Numbered from the stretch's first letter, positions 23,365 to 33,411 are shown. The stretch is 41,588 nt of DNA from an uncultured Bacteroidaceae bacterium (GCA_904502235.1 CAJGDP010000016.1:1-41588); one strand, 5' to 3'. A program made the numbers and translations. Notes: a model not told the origin generated them from the sequence alone.

Positions 23365-23441
23365 CAATTAAAATTTATAAACTGTCTGTTTTTTGTAAAA
23401 AAATATTTCAATATTCTGAAAAATGACTCATTATGCATTTA

Positions 23442-25763
23442 TCAGAACGGATATCCTATGGCGAAGTGCCATGCGAAGCCGTCTTTGAATGGCGAGAGGT
23501 TGAAGTATCCGTTGCGTTTTGTCTTGTAGGGAGCGTGGAGTCCCAAACCGAAGTCAAGGCGGAGAACAAGGAAACTGAGGTCGTAGCGTACGCCGAAGCC
23601 TGTATTCAGAGCTATCTGTTCGCCGAAAGTGTCGGCCTTAATCTCTCCACCGGGGCGTTCGGGATCTTTTTTCATCAGCCAGATGTTTCCGGCGTCAACA
23701 AAAAGTGCTCCGTGCAGGTCGGATATGATTCTGAAACGGTATTCTACATTCATTTCGAATTTAAGTGTTCCTGTCTCGTCAAGATAGGAATATCTGTTTG
23801 CGTCGTCGGGACGGAAACTGCCGGGACCTATAGAGCGAATGGTGAATGCTCTAAGGCTGTTTGCTCCGCCAATATAGAATTGCTCGCTATAGGGTGCGTA
23901 CTCTGAATTGCCATAACTGAATATTGCTCCTGCCATTATTCTTGTGGCTATATATTGGTTGCGGTCTATTTTCCATAGTTGTCGCATCTCGGCTGTGCCT
24001 TTGATGAACTGGGCGTAGGGGTTACCGAAGATATTCTTGTCCTTTTGGTTGAATTCTTTGCCAAAGGCGCGGAAGAGCAGTGATGTTATGTTGCCGGCAG
24101 ATGTTACGGATGCCTCGATACATGTCTTGTTACGGTGATATGTATTTGTGTTGTCGTAGGTGTAGGTGTATTGCATAGCCGGGATGAACTGGTTGCGGAA
24201 GCTGTTCTCTATTGAACGGTTGTTCTTCGCAATGGAGTCGAATTTCTCTGTTGTGCTCAAAAGCATGTCGTACGACAGGCGGAATGGTATTACGGTGTGT
24301 GTGGTGGTGCTGTGCGACTGGATTTTGTATGTCGCATCACCTCCGGCGCGCACCATTCTGAAGAATCCTGAACGGTTCATCAGATCGGCATGCAGGCGGA
24401 ACGATGTGGATGCGGGCATGCGCAGGTATTTGCGGTGCAGAAGGGGGAAGAAAAGTCGCGGAAACGAGAGTGATACGTCGGCTCCTATTTCCCATGAGTT
24501 TATGACCGCCGCGCGGCCTTTGACATTTTTGTCGGTCTGCCACTCGTATGAACCGTTAAGCGAGAATTTCAATGTCTCACCTCCGCGGAACACATTCTTG
24601 CGGGCAAGGCTTATTTTGCTTCCCGGTCCAATCTGGTCGTTGCTCTTTGATGTCGCATTCAGCTCGAATGTGAAATCGTATGGTTTGTCGAGCTGTGTGG
24701 TGATGTTTATATCCAATGTATCGCTTTCGCCACGTGGAGCAAGTGTGAAATTGATGTTGCTGAATATGTTCATCTGTCCCAGCTGCTTGAATGCTTTCTG
24801 TTGTTTTTCGTATGAATAGGTCTCGCCCGGTCTTATCTGTATGTTGCGTAGCAAGGCTCCGGGTTTGACAGGGGCTTTTTTGCCATTGTAGGTGTATTTG
24901 AAATTCTTTCTCTCAATGGTGGTGCTTGTGGCTATGTCGGTATTGCGTACGCCTGCCTCAAGGCTTTTGGATACACGTATGTTTGTGGTGCCGAACTTCC
25001 ATGTGCGTGATACACGTGCCGGCAGATTCTTGTCGGGCTGTACTCGCAGTGTTATTTTTCCGGGTGTGTTTATGCTGTCGGCAAAGAATTTGATGTATCC
25101 GGGTTGGTAGTAATAGAATCCGTTGTTTCTGAAGAGTGCGCTAAGCCTTGTGCGTTCCTCTTCCATTGCGGCAGCATTGAATTGTCCGCCTTCCTTGAGC
25201 TGTCGCTGTCGCCATGTCGCTTTTATCAGGCTGTCTGCTTCGTGTGGGAAATTACAGTATTCTATGCTGTCGAATGTATATGGCTCGTTAAGGACAACGG
25301 TGTATTTTACTTTTGCCTTTTTGGGATTCTTCTCGTCGGTAAGTATCTCAGATGTAACCTCTCCGTTGAAATATCCGTAGTATTTAAGCACTTCGGTGGC
25401 AACTTCGGCTCTCAGCTTGGGATTAACATCGGAGATGAGAATGGGGTCGGTGGCAAATGTGTTGAACATCCATTTGCCTATTTTGCCTTCTGCGTCGTGC
25501 AAGGCATTGTACCACCATAGTCCCAATGGCAGTGCACGCCATTTTGAACTACCCAGGATTGAACCGTTGGGGGCACACTCCAGGGCATAGGAGACCTCTT
25601 CCATGGCGGTCTCTCCCGTGGTAGTGTCGGCAAACTTCTCTGCTTCGACAAACTCAATCTCCTTTATGCCTATATAGAGCTGTTCCTTATCGGTAATCAG
25701 TTTTGTTGTGGAGCAGGCGGTAAGTAGTGTTGCCAAAAATGTTATTATAAGTGCTTTTCTCAT
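23442..25763 (-). CDS. TamA-like outer-membrane BamA-family lipoprotein
   Basis: A 773-residue Omp85-family protein. It begins with a lipoprotein signal (MRKALIITFLATLLTAC, acylated C17), so it is probably lipid-anchored. POTRA-like domains follow (about 30-330, for example a LNEPYTFDSIEYCNFP region). The C-terminal beta-barrel has the Omp85 motif region IGGANSLRAFTIRSIGPGSFRPDD and the ending LRLDFGLGLHAPYKTKRNG...FHFAIGYPF-like. It overlaps tamB by 4 bases (ATGA), and tamB comes first in the operon. Such TamA/TamB pairs help insert outer-membrane proteins or move phospholipids to the outer membrane. The essential BamA of the cell should be elsewhere. TamA-like rather than BamA is inferred from the tamB neighbour and the lipobox. 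Confidence 0.88.
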   Translation of the reverse strand: MRKALIITFLATLLTACSTTKLITDKEQLYIGIKEIEFVEAEKFADTTTGETAMEEVSYALECAPNGSILGSSKWRALPLGLWWYNALHDAEGKIGKWMFNTFATDPILISDVNPKLRAEVATEVLKYYGYFNGEVTSEILTDEKNPKKAKVKYTVVLNEPYTFDSIEYCNFPHEADSLIKATWRQRQLKEGGQFNAAAMEEERTRLSALFRNNGFYYYQPGYIKFFADSINTPGKITLRVQPDKNLPARVSRTWKFGTTNIRVSKSLEAGVRNTDIATSTTIERKNFKYTYNGKKAPVKPGALLRNIQIRPGETYSYEKQQKAFKQLGQMNIFSNINFTLAPRGESDTLDINITTQLDKPYDFTFELNATSKSNDQIGPGSKISLARKNVFRGGETLKFSLNGSYEWQTDKNVKGRAAVINSWEIGADVSLSFPRLFFPLLHRKYLRMPASTSFRLHADLMNRSGFFRMVRAGGDATYKIQSHSTTTHTVIPFRLSYDMLLSTTEKFDSIAKNNRSIENSFRNQFIPAMQYTYTYDNTNTYHRNKTCIEASVTSAGNITSLLFRAFGKEFNQKDKNIFGNPYAQFIKGTAEMRQLWKIDRNQYIATRIMAGAIFSYGNSEYAPYSEQFYIGGANSLRAFTIRSIGPGSFRPDDANRYSYLDETGTLKFEMNVEYRFRIISDLHGALFVDAGNIWLMKKDPERPGGEIKADTFGEQIALNTGFGVRYDLSFLVLRLDFGLGLHAPYKTKRNGYFNLSPFKDGFAWHFAIGYPF

Positions 25764-28700
25764 TCTTTATCCCCTTTTGGTTGCTTTGCCCTGATATCCT
25801 TGCCGGTTGTTCCGACAGGTTCTTTCTTTTTTCCTTTCTTCTTGAATGTGAATAACTCGCGCAGGTTCTGCAGTTTTTTCTTGTATACGTAACCTATTCC
25901 GGTTTCTATAATCTCACCTTCGAGCAGAGATTCGTAGTTCTTGTCGTAGAACAGACGCAGATAGCGGTTGCCGTCTTCGCTTATTTTCCATTCGAGCGAT
26001 ACGTTGTTTATGAAACTGTCGTTGGTTGTGGGGTGGTCGCCGCTGTTCACTTCGCCACCTATGACAACCGTGAGCCTGTCGTTGAGAAAGCGTTTCTTCA
26101 GGCTGAACGAATAGTTCTTGTATGTGCTTCCCGTTTCGGCATTCTCGGCATCGTTTATGCCCACATTTACGCTCACACTCTTCATGGCACTGCCGGCAAG
26201 GTCGTTTATCTTTGCATCAAGGAACGAACTCAATGCATTTGAGACGGTCATTCCCTTGGTGTTGCCTATATATGTTCCCGTTATGAGCATGGTAACTGCG
26301 TACTTGTTCAACGTCTCGGCATCAAGGCTGTTAAGCTGGTCCTGAACAACGGCATTCTCGGGGGCTGATATGGTGAATGTCAGTCCCATGTTGCTCAGTG
26401 TGTTGCTCAGTTTTACTCCCACGTCAAAGGCTACAGGTTGCATGCCGCCATCGTCCATGTTTACCGATGTGGTGATACGTTCTATGGCTGTGATTTCGAG
26501 CGTGGGGTCGAATACGTCGCCGCTCCATGTAACTTTGCTGCCGTCGGTTATGGTAAATGTCTTCAGCGGAATTATAGGCAGTTCGTATTTCAGTTCACCC
26601 TCGTTCATGGCGTATGTTCCGGTTACATTAAGTCCGTCGTCGCTGGTATATGTCATATTCAGATTTCCGCCTCCGCGAAGCATCACAAAGCTATTGCGGT
26701 TGACATCCAGGTCGGCATTTATTCTTGCACCGTCTTCGATTTTCAGTCCCAGGCTTATGTTCATGTTGCCAAGGTCGGCTTCGGGTTCAATCTCCTTTAC
26801 TTTTGTGGTGTCCTGGAAATTAACAAACTCCACTAATCCGTCGAGCTCCTTATCGGTTGTTATCGGTGGCTCCTGCATTACATATGTTATGTTTGTCTTG
26901 CCGAGCAGTGTCGCATTTCCATAGACTTTCATGTTGTTCAAGGCTCCCGAAATGAATGCTCTGAAGTCGATGAACATCTTGCCGTAAAGCATGCTCTCTC
27001 TACTGCGTGGCGCATTTATTAGCTCGTAGTCACTGGCGTTCATTCGCAGATTGAACGTAGGGTTGGTGAGTGTGTTCAGATCCACCGTTCCGTTGAGTTT
27101 GAACGGATTTTCGCCTTTTGCGAATATGTCGAAGTTACGGAACGTAATCCTGTTGTTGTCAATATTCACCTTGTTCTCGGAGAGATGCAGGTCGGTTCCG
27201 AATAGTGGGGCATTCAGATATACCGAGTCGAACTGGATGAAACCGTCGGTAGATAGTTTGGAGAGTCTGCCTTCGGCATCCAGTTTGCTGTTCACATATC
27301 CGTTGAGGCTCATTCCCGCATCTTTTGTGAATGCCTTGGTGATACCCAACGGGAAACGTGTCAGGGTTATTCCGCCTCGCAATCCGGGGTCTTCTGTGTC
27401 GTCTATGTAGTCGCCGCTGAGACGTGCAACCTCTTCGTCGTTGTGGTTAAGTATGATGTCGAGATAGTGTGTCTCCTTGTTCTTTGGAAAATATACAATC
27501 TCCAGTGCTTCGTTTCCAATGGGAACGCCTTCGTATGCTACGCTGTCTATTCTTATATCGCTGCTCAGCATCATGTCGTCCTTGCTCTTGTTCAGTAGAA
27601 GTTCAAGGTTCAGCATGCCGGCAATGTCGGGTACGAATGGCATTACGCTTGTCAGTTCCTTCAGGTTTATGTTGAACAGTTCCAGATTGGCATTCATCTG
27701 TGCTTTGGCATCGGGGGTGGTGTATAGGTGCATTCCTGCCTCCGACTCGTTGCTGAGCATGACGTCGGATGTTATGGTTCCGTTGCTCTTGAGAGTAATG
27801 TAATTATCCGTGTTGAAGCTGAACCTATTGTTCAGGAATATGGCATCGGGACGGAAACTGAGGTTCAGTTCGTTGGGCTTTATTTGTGTCTTGAGTCCGA
27901 ATTTTACACCCACGCCCTCTTTGCTGTCGCGGAATATGAAGTTTGTGGTTACGGAGTCGTTGAAAATGTCTCCGTAGAGCATGCTGCTGAAGGTGAGCTT
28001 CTCTTGCTTGGGGTTTACGGCAGTACTCCGCACACCGGCAAGGTATCTTATGTTGTTGCCTTCTTGCTTGGTGAAGAAACGTATTGTATCGAGGTTGAAC
28101 TCTCCTGTCTTGAACCCGTACACTCCGCTGTTTATGTTGATGCCTTTTTCTTTGCTTACTGTCATGGCAAGATTCATGTTGTTGACATTGATGTCGTTCA
28201 TCATAAGGAAGTTATGGAGCATGTTCTGCTTGCCGCATTTAAAGTCAAAGGAGATGGCAGGCAACTCTTTTGTGTAGTCGTGGATATAGTATAGGGTGTA
28301 CTCCCTTTCATCGGTGGCTTCCTTCAGCATGTCGCCAACCTTGTCGAGCGATTTGAACAGGCCGTTGTAACCGCTCTGCATTGTGCCCTGTATCTGCAGG
28401 TCGCCGTTAGCGGCTGTTATGTATGTGGATGCAGGGGTGGTGAAGAAGTCGAAAGCAATATCTGCCGGCTTGAACTTCCTGTTCTGTGCCATTATTTCTA
28501 TGTTCTTTCCTTTCAGCTTAAGGGCATGGCTCTCCTGCATGTCGGTAGAAGCCTCTATATTCATTTTTATCTTTGTTCCGACTTCGGCATCGGTGAGTCC
28601 TATCATCATGAAATCCGATTCGGATATTTCTATGTATGTCTTGTTGCGTATCTTGCTTTTCTGCAGTTCGGTGTCGGCATTTATATTGAATTTGAGATAG

Positions 28701-30394
28701 TCGGCATTGCTAGTCATTGTGATTTTAGAGAGTGAACTCTCTTGTGAGGCATTCAGGGCAATGCTGTTCAGCTTGATGTTGTCGTAAACAGCGGTGTCAA
28801 CGGCAAGATTGATGTCGTATCTTGTGTGCGTGTCAAAAATGTCGAACTTCTCACCGTCGGCATCCAAGTGTGCGGTAAGGGATGTCAATGGCAGGTCGTT
28901 GAGAAGAGTGGAGATGTCTATGCCTTTGATATCGATGTCGGCTTTGTACTTTTCTGTATTGATGTTGTATAAAGCCTTGGTTGCGATATCTCCTCCCAAG
29001 GCTGTCATCTGCAGATTGGCTAAGACTGTTTTTGCCGCATATATGACATTTCCTGTGGCTTGGAGTGTGGTGCTCGGGGTGCTGTCGTTTACGGCTTCGC
29101 CTATAAGACGCTTCAGGTCGCCTGTACTGCTCCGGAAATCGACCCTTGCTTCAAGGGATTCTGTGTCTGTGAGATTTTTTGCATATCCGTTTGCCTGAAT
29201 GGCGGCAATCATAGGTATGTCAACGTCCATGGTGTCGATATCCATGTGTGCGGTGTTCCCACTAACGGCAAATGTGGCATTGAACATGTTGTCGCTGAAC
29301 AAATGCAATGCGTCGGACTGCTCTTTTGTGAGCAGGGCAGCAAGGTCCTTTTTGTTCACTGCGAACGACAAACGCGCATTCATGGTGTCAATACCACTGA
29401 AGAGCGACAGCCATGGCAGTGTGGTGCTTGCCTTTATGTATGAGCCGTTCTTGCTGTTGAGAGTAAAATCCTTCAAAAGCAACTTCTTTCTGTCGGCAAA
29501 TATGCTTGTCGCTGCATCGGTTATTCTTATTCCGCCCGGTTGTACAAGAGTAAAACGGTGCAGATTCAGTTTAGTGCTGTCGCAGGTGTATTCAATATCC
29601 CTACATGCAATGTTAATATGCTCTATGGTGATATGGTTCAGCGGGTCGGTTTCCCGAGTCTTGTCCCCGGCATCATACTGCACACCTGTGTTGCTGAGCG
29701 CAAAGGCTTTTATACCGTAAATCTCTTTGCCCAAATCAACTTTGCCCTCTCTTACGAGAAGTCGGCCCAAATCCACACGTGTGCACATGGTGTCTGCCGG
29801 CATGTTCAGTGTAAACCTACAACTCTCAATGCTTCCGCGATGCAGATTAAGAATCCAGTTCAGAGCTTCGCTATCCTCCTCTTCGTCTTCCGTAGTGTCG
29901 TTTAATGTGATATTCAGATTGGTGCTGTGGATGTTTATCTGGCGAAAATTGGCAATCTCCTTCTCAAGGTCGACGTTGCGTGCTATGGCTCTGAAGAATC
30001 CCACTTCACCGTCGATGCTCATGCCCGGTATAAGAGTAGCGGTGTTCAAGGCTGCATTTTCGAGCGATATGTAGTTTGCTTCAACCTCTCCCGACAGCAA
30101 TGGCAAGAACGATATGTTTACATCGGCATGTTCGCCTTTTGCAAAAGTGGTGTCGTTCCTTGACACTTGGAACCCGGCGATGCTTAATTTTAAAGGGAAG
30201 GCAAGATGGAACGACTCCATTTGTATTTCAAAACCGCTGGCTTCGCTCACCTTATGGCAAACCTTATCCACAACAAAGCGTTGCACGGGTGGAATATAAA
30301 GCAAAACAATCAGCAACCACAGCAGAAGAACCGGGGTGCAGATTGAAATGGCTGTGATTTTGAAAATCTTATATGTCTTGCTTCTTTTTCTCAT
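25760..30394 (-). CDS. tamB: translocation/assembly module protein TamB
   Basis: A very long AsmA/TamB-type protein, 1544 residues from the chosen start. One N-terminal membrane anchor (about 8-38: ITAISICTPVLLLWLLIVLLY) leads into a long beta-rich periplasmic body of repeating strands and ends in the TamB C-terminal domain (DUF490, about 1130-1480). Signs of that domain are YELPIIPLKTFTITDGSKVTWSG and FDPTLEITA. By family it forms a hydrophobic bridge between inner and outer membrane. The ATG at 30394 is preferred over 30418 because it opens with MRKRSK before the anchor. TAATTTTG (30406-30413) lies just upstream, so the leader would be very short. Coupled to the TamA-like gene. Confidence 0.9.
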   Translation of the reverse strand: MRKRSKTYKIFKITAISICTPVLLLWLLIVLLYIPPVQRFVVDKVCHKVSEASGFEIQMESFHLAFPLKLSIAGFQVSRNDTTFAKGEHADVNISFLPLLSGEVEANYISLENAALNTATLIPGMSIDGEVGFFRAIARNVDLEKEIANFRQINIHSTNLNITLNDTTEDEEEDSEALNWILNLHRGSIESCRFTLNMPADTMCTRVDLGRLLVREGKVDLGKEIYGIKAFALSNTGVQYDAGDKTRETDPLNHITIEHINIACRDIEYTCDSTKLNLHRFTLVQPGGIRITDAATSIFADRKKLLLKDFTLNSKNGSYIKASTTLPWLSLFSGIDTMNARLSFAVNKKDLAALLTKEQSDALHLFSDNMFNATFAVSGNTAHMDIDTMDVDIPMIAAIQANGYAKNLTDTESLEARVDFRSSTGDLKRLIGEAVNDSTPSTTLQATGNVIYAAKTVLANLQMTALGGDIATKALYNINTEKYKADIDIKGIDISTLLNDLPLTSLTAHLDADGEKFDIFDTHTRYDINLAVDTAVYDNIKLNSIALNASQESSLSKITMTSNADYLKFNINADTELQKSKIRNKTYIEISESDFMMIGLTDAEVGTKIKMNIEASTDMQESHALKLKGKNIEIMAQNRKFKPADIAFDFFTTPASTYITAANGDLQIQGTMQSGYNGLFKSLDKVGDMLKEATDEREYTLYYIHDYTKELPAISFDFKCGKQNMLHNFLMMNDINVNNMNLAMTVSKEKGININSGVYGFKTGEFNLDTIRFFTKQEGNNIRYLAGVRSTAVNPKQEKLTFSSMLYGDIFNDSVTTNFIFRDSKEGVGVKFGLKTQIKPNELNLSFRPDAIFLNNRFSFNTDNYITLKSNGTITSDVMLSNESEAGMHLYTTPDAKAQMNANLELFNINLKELTSVMPFVPDIAGMLNLELLLNKSKDDMMLSSDIRIDSVAYEGVPIGNEALEIVYFPKNKETHYLDIILNHNDEEVARLSGDYIDDTEDPGLRGGITLTRFPLGITKAFTKDAGMSLNGYVNSKLDAEGRLSKLSTDGFIQFDSVYLNAPLFGTDLHLSENKVNIDNNRITFRNFDIFAKGENPFKLNGTVDLNTLTNPTFNLRMNASDYELINAPRSRESMLYGKMFIDFRAFISGALNNMKVYGNATLLGKTNITYVMQEPPITTDKELDGLVEFVNFQDTTKVKEIEPEADLGNMNISLGLKIEDGARINADLDVNRNSFVMLRGGGNLNMTYTSDDGLNVTGTYAMNEGELKYELPIIPLKTFTITDGSKVTWSGDVFDPTLEITAIERITTSVNMDDGGMQPVAFDVGVKLSNTLSNMGLTFTISAPENAVVQDQLNSLDAETLNKYAVTMLITGTYIGNTKGMTVSNALSSFLDAKINDLAGSAMKSVSVNVGINDAENAETGSTYKNYSFSLKKRFLNDRLTVVIGGEVNSGDHPTTNDSFINNVSLEWKISEDGNRYLRLFYDKNYESLLEGEIIETGIGYVYKKKLQNLRELFTFKKKGKKKEPVGTTGKDIRAKQPKGDKE

Positions 30395-30528
30395 ATTATA
30401 TTCTGCAAAATTAACCAAAAAAATATGATATATCCTCTTCTTTTTAAAGGAATAGTTCGTAATTTTTTCTCATTGAAGCAGGCTTTGCAGATGTTTAAAC
30501 AAATTACGTCCAACTTTTAGTTGCAGTA

Positions 30529-30560
30529 TTGGTTTTTTTCTGCAATTATCTTTATTTTTG
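30529..30560 (+). promoter_or_regulatory. promoter of the cyclophilin-M16 operon
   Basis: TTG at 30529-30531, a 21-base spacer, TATTTTTG at 30553-30560 (exact TAnnTTTG). It predicts transcription start near 30567, which rules out the longer reading frame from 30521 and supports the start at 30596. Confidence 0.6.
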
Positions 30561-30595
30561 CCGTTCGAATATGCAATGAAAAATATATAATGTTT

Positions 30596-31507
30596 ATGAA
30601 GAATAGATTTGCTTATGGATTTCTGCTTGTAGCTCTGTTTGTCTTAGGTTCGTGTGCAGCGGGTGGCGACAAGGAACAGAAAGCGGTTGCGCAGCCGGTA
30701 GAACCTGCAGGAACAGTAAAGGAACTTAACGTAAACAGCTCCGATAGCGACCAGTATGTAAAGCTCGAAACAAATATGGGCGACATTGTATTGAAACTCT
30801 ATCGCGAGACTCCAGGACACCGCAAGAATTTCATAAATCTTGTGATGAACGGCTTTTACGACGGACAACTTTTCTATAGAGTAAAGAAAGACCTCTTTAT
30901 CCAGACAGGAGATTATACTTCAAAGACAAATCCTGATGGTGCCGATTTGGGTGTAACTGATGTTGAGTTTACCGTACCGTCGGAGATTGATGTTACCAAG
31001 CGTTATCACAAGCGCGGAGCGGTTGCGGCTGCAAGTTTCAATAAGGGCGACTACTCATCGGGAGCGCATTTCTACATTGTAACAGGTAAACCGGCTAATG
31101 AGAACGACCTCAAGCTTAGCGAGAAACATGTGAACGAAGAACTTGTTACAAAGAAGTTCCATGAGGTGCAGGAACCTTACCGCCAGCAGATTCACCGATT
31201 GAACAATGCCGCAAAGCACGATGCCAAAAAGAAGGATGAGCTCAGTAAGCTGGTCAGCAAGCTCATGGCCGAGGCACGTGCCGCTGTAAAAGGTCATGAA
31301 TTCTCATATTCGGCAAAACAGCGCAAGCAATATCTGAATACAGGCGGACTTCCGCATCTGGATGCATATTACACTGTGTTCGGCGAGGTGGTGGAAGGAA
31401 TGGATGTCGTAGATAGAATTTCTGCAACAGACGCGACTTCAAAGGGACGTCCTCGTCAGCATATGAAGATAAATAAAGTAACGGTGCTCGACGGCTATGG
31501 TAAATAA
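30596..31507 (+). CDS. cyclophilin-type peptidyl-prolyl isomerase, lipoprotein
   Basis: Protein-folding helper that isomerises X-Pro bonds, probably in the periplasm and lipid-anchored. 303 residues from the ATG at 30596, which gives a clean lipoprotein signal MKNRFAYGFLLVALFVLGSC with C20 in LGSC. The cyclophilin core is recognisable: METNMGDI-like start, NFINLVMNGFYDG, the active-site strand FYRVKKDLFIQTGD, AAASFNKGDYSSGAHFYIVTG and the end YTVFGEVVEGMDVVDRIS. Between the last two blocks lies an insertion of about 85 charged, helical residues (KPANENDLKL to about YLNTGG), probably a coiled coil. The M16 peptidase gene starts 11 bases before its stop. Confidence 0.9.
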   Translation: MKNRFAYGFLLVALFVLGSCAAGGDKEQKAVAQPVEPAGTVKELNVNSSDSDQYVKLETNMGDIVLKLYRETPGHRKNFINLVMNGFYDGQLFYRVKKDLFIQTGDYTSKTNPDGADLGVTDVEFTVPSEIDVTKRYHKRGAVAAASFNKGDYSSGAHFYIVTGKPANENDLKLSEKHVNEELVTKKFHEVQEPYRQQIHRLNNAAKHDAKKKDELSKLVSKLMAEARAAVKGHEFSYSAKQRKQYLNTGGLPHLDAYYTVFGEVVEGMDVVDRISATDATSKGRPRQHMKINKVTVLDGYGK

Positions 31508-32729
31508 AACTGTGCTTTCCAACGGTTTGCGTATAGTGCACATGCCCATGGAGGGCATGCAGATGGTGTATGTGAATCTTCTCTATGGTGTTGGAGCACG
31601 CAACGAAAGTTATGAGTATACCGGTATAGCCCATCTGCTTGAGCATCTCATGTTCGAGGGGACAAAGGCTGTGCCTTCTTTCGACGAGCCTGTAGAGAGT
31701 GCAGGTGGCGAGAATAATGCGTACACGACAAACGATGTAACCAACTATTATATAGCCTTGCCAAAGCAGAACGCCGAACTCGCTTTCTGGATGGAGAGCG
31801 ACCGAATGTGCAACATAACATTCGGTAAAAAGAAGGTGGATGTACAGCGACAGGTGGTGATGGAGGAGTTCAAGCAGACAAAACTCAATCGTCCTTATGG
31901 CGATGCAAGTCTTATCCTGCGCGAGATGGCATACAAGGTGCATCCATACCGTTGGTCCACTATCGGTAGAGAACTCAAACATATAGCAGACGTACCAGTA
32001 TCGGTAATCAGCGGATTCTATAAGCGTCATTATGTGCCCGACAACGCCGTGTTGGCGGTGGTGGGCGACATTCCATTTGAGCAGATTGTGGAGTGGAGCG
32101 AAAAGTGGTTCGGGCCGATACCGGCAAAAGGGTTCAGAACGGCGGAGTTGCCTGCAGAGCCACGTCAGACACGCCAACGTCGCAGAACTGTGTATCGCGA
32201 TGTTCCTGAAAATGCGCTATATATGGGATTCCATATGGGTAGCAGGCTTGATGCCGACTATTATCCTTGCGACGTAATATCCGATGTGCTTTCAAACGGC
32301 TATTCAGGACGTTTGTTCGCACGTCTTGTAAAGGAGAAGAAACTGTTCTCAAAAATAGATGCATTCATTTCGGGTTGTGAGGACAAGGGAATGTTCTGGA
32401 TATATTCGCGCGTGGCCGACGGCGTTTCAATGAAGGATGCCGAGGAGGCTTTGTGGCACGAATTGAATCTGTTGAAGACAGAGGCTGTTCCCGAAGAGGA
32501 ACTCGAAAAGGTTCGTAACCGTTTTGAATCGGAATTCTATTTCAGGAACGTAGGTGGCGAGAGTCTATGCAACAATATTGCTCTTGCCGAATTGCGCGGA
32601 AGCCTTGAATCTCACTTTGATGAACCTGTAAGATACCGTGCTGTCCAGGCATGTGAGATTCAAAAAACAGCACGCGAACTTTTCCGCAAGGGAAACAGCT
32701 CGGTGCTGTATTATCTGAAGAAAAAGTGA
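31497..32729 (+). CDS. M16 family zinc metallopeptidase
   Basis: A 410-residue single-unit M16 (insulinase/pitrilysin-like) peptidase. The inverted zinc motif H46-L-L-E49-H50 lies in GIAHLLEHLMFEGT, and the third ligand in RQVVMEEFKQ (E123 or E124). The N-terminal M16 domain is followed by the second domain with HYVPDNAVLAVVGDI and a C-terminal part with VRNRFESEFYF. No signal peptide is seen, so a cytoplasmic location is likely, although its operon partner is an exported isomerase. The start overlaps the isomerase gene by 11 bases. Its stop abuts the stop of the convergent RluA-type gene. Substrate unknown. Confidence 0.9.
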   Translation: MVNKTVLSNGLRIVHMPMEGMQMVYVNLLYGVGARNESYEYTGIAHLLEHLMFEGTKAVPSFDEPVESAGGENNAYTTNDVTNYYIALPKQNAELAFWMESDRMCNITFGKKKVDVQRQVVMEEFKQTKLNRPYGDASLILREMAYKVHPYRWSTIGRELKHIADVPVSVISGFYKRHYVPDNAVLAVVGDIPFEQIVEWSEKWFGPIPAKGFRTAELPAEPRQTRQRRRTVYRDVPENALYMGFHMGSRLDADYYPCDVISDVLSNGYSGRLFARLVKEKKLFSKIDAFISGCEDKGMFWIYSRVADGVSMKDAEEALWHELNLLKTEAVPEEELEKVRNRFESEFYFRNVGGESLCNNIALAELRGSLESHFDEPVRYRAVQACEIQKTARELFRKGNSSVLYYLKKK

Positions 32730-33398
32730 TTACTTGCCAAAACTCTGCCACAGTTTGTCTTGTGGCAGTGGGGCAGTAACCTGTATCAGTTCTTTTGAAA
32801 CAGGGTGTGTGAATTCCACATATCGCGCATGCAACGAAATGCTTCCGTCGGGATTTGAACGCTTTGAACCATACTTGAGGTCGCCTTTTATAGGGCATCC
32901 TATAGATGACAGCTGGCAACGTATCTGATGGTGACGTCCGGTTTTCAGTTCAACTTCAATCAGATTGTAGTTCTGTGATGCCGCTATGTGTCGGTAGTAG
33001 AGCAGGGCGTGCTTGCTCCCTTTAACCTCCTTGGGGTAAGAGAAACTCTTGTTCATCTTCTCGTTTCTCAGAATCCAACTGTTTATTTCACCCTCTCCGG
33101 GGATAGGGCACTCTTTTGTTATTGCCCAATATATCTTCTTTACGGCACCGTCGCGGAACATGGTGTTGAGTCTTTCCAGAGCCTTGCTTGTCTTTGCAAA
33201 TACCACAACGCCGCTTACCGGACGGTCGAGGCGATGGGGAAGTCCCACGAATACATTTCCCGGTTTTGCATACTTCTCTTTAAGAAATGCCTTCATGGTG
33301 TCGCATAGCGACTTGTCGCCCGTTTTATCGCCTTGTACAATCTCGCCTGCGGCTTTGTTTATTACAATTATATGATTGTCTTCGTATAGTACGTTCAT
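32730..33398 (-). CDS. RluA-family pseudouridine synthase
   Basis: RNA-modifying enzyme of 222 residues that converts uridine to pseudouridine. The catalytic aspartate D58 lies in the family motif HRLDRPVSGVVVFAK, with LYEDNHIIVINKAAGEIVQ at the N-terminus and LKTGRHHQIRCQLSSIGCPIKGDLKYG toward the C-terminus. No S4 domain is present, as in RluA/RluC-like small forms (TruC/RluA subgroup). Target site unknown. Start at 33398 is chosen because it lies just after the tetR stop and opens with the conserved MNVLYEDNHII. A longer frame from 33440 would run into tetR. Probably cotranscribed with tetR (13-base gap). Confidence 0.92.
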   Translation of the reverse strand: MNVLYEDNHIIVINKAAGEIVQGDKTGDKSLCDTMKAFLKEKYAKPGNVFVGLPHRLDRPVSGVVVFAKTSKALERLNTMFRDGAVKKIYWAITKECPIPGEGEINSWILRNEKMNKSFSYPKEVKGSKHALLYYRHIAASQNYNLIEVELKTGRHHQIRCQLSSIGCPIKGDLKYGSKRSNPDGSISLHARYVEFTHPVSKELIQVTAPLPQDKLWQSFGK

Positions 33399-33411
33399 TG
33401 TGTTTTGTCCT

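Noticed and set aside
23442..25763. Essential BamA
   Set aside because: It has a lipobox and is coupled to tamB; BamA normally has an ordinary signal peptide and a different neighbourhood.
30521..30595. Longer N-terminus of the cyclophilin
   Set aside because: The promoter (-7 box 30553-30560) lies inside it, and the lipoprotein signal begins at 30596.
32745..32768. Hairpin CTGCCACA/TGTGGCAG as terminator of the cyclophilin-M16 operon
   Set aside because: No T-run follows on the plus strand and the bases encode conserved C-terminal codons of the RluA-type gene.
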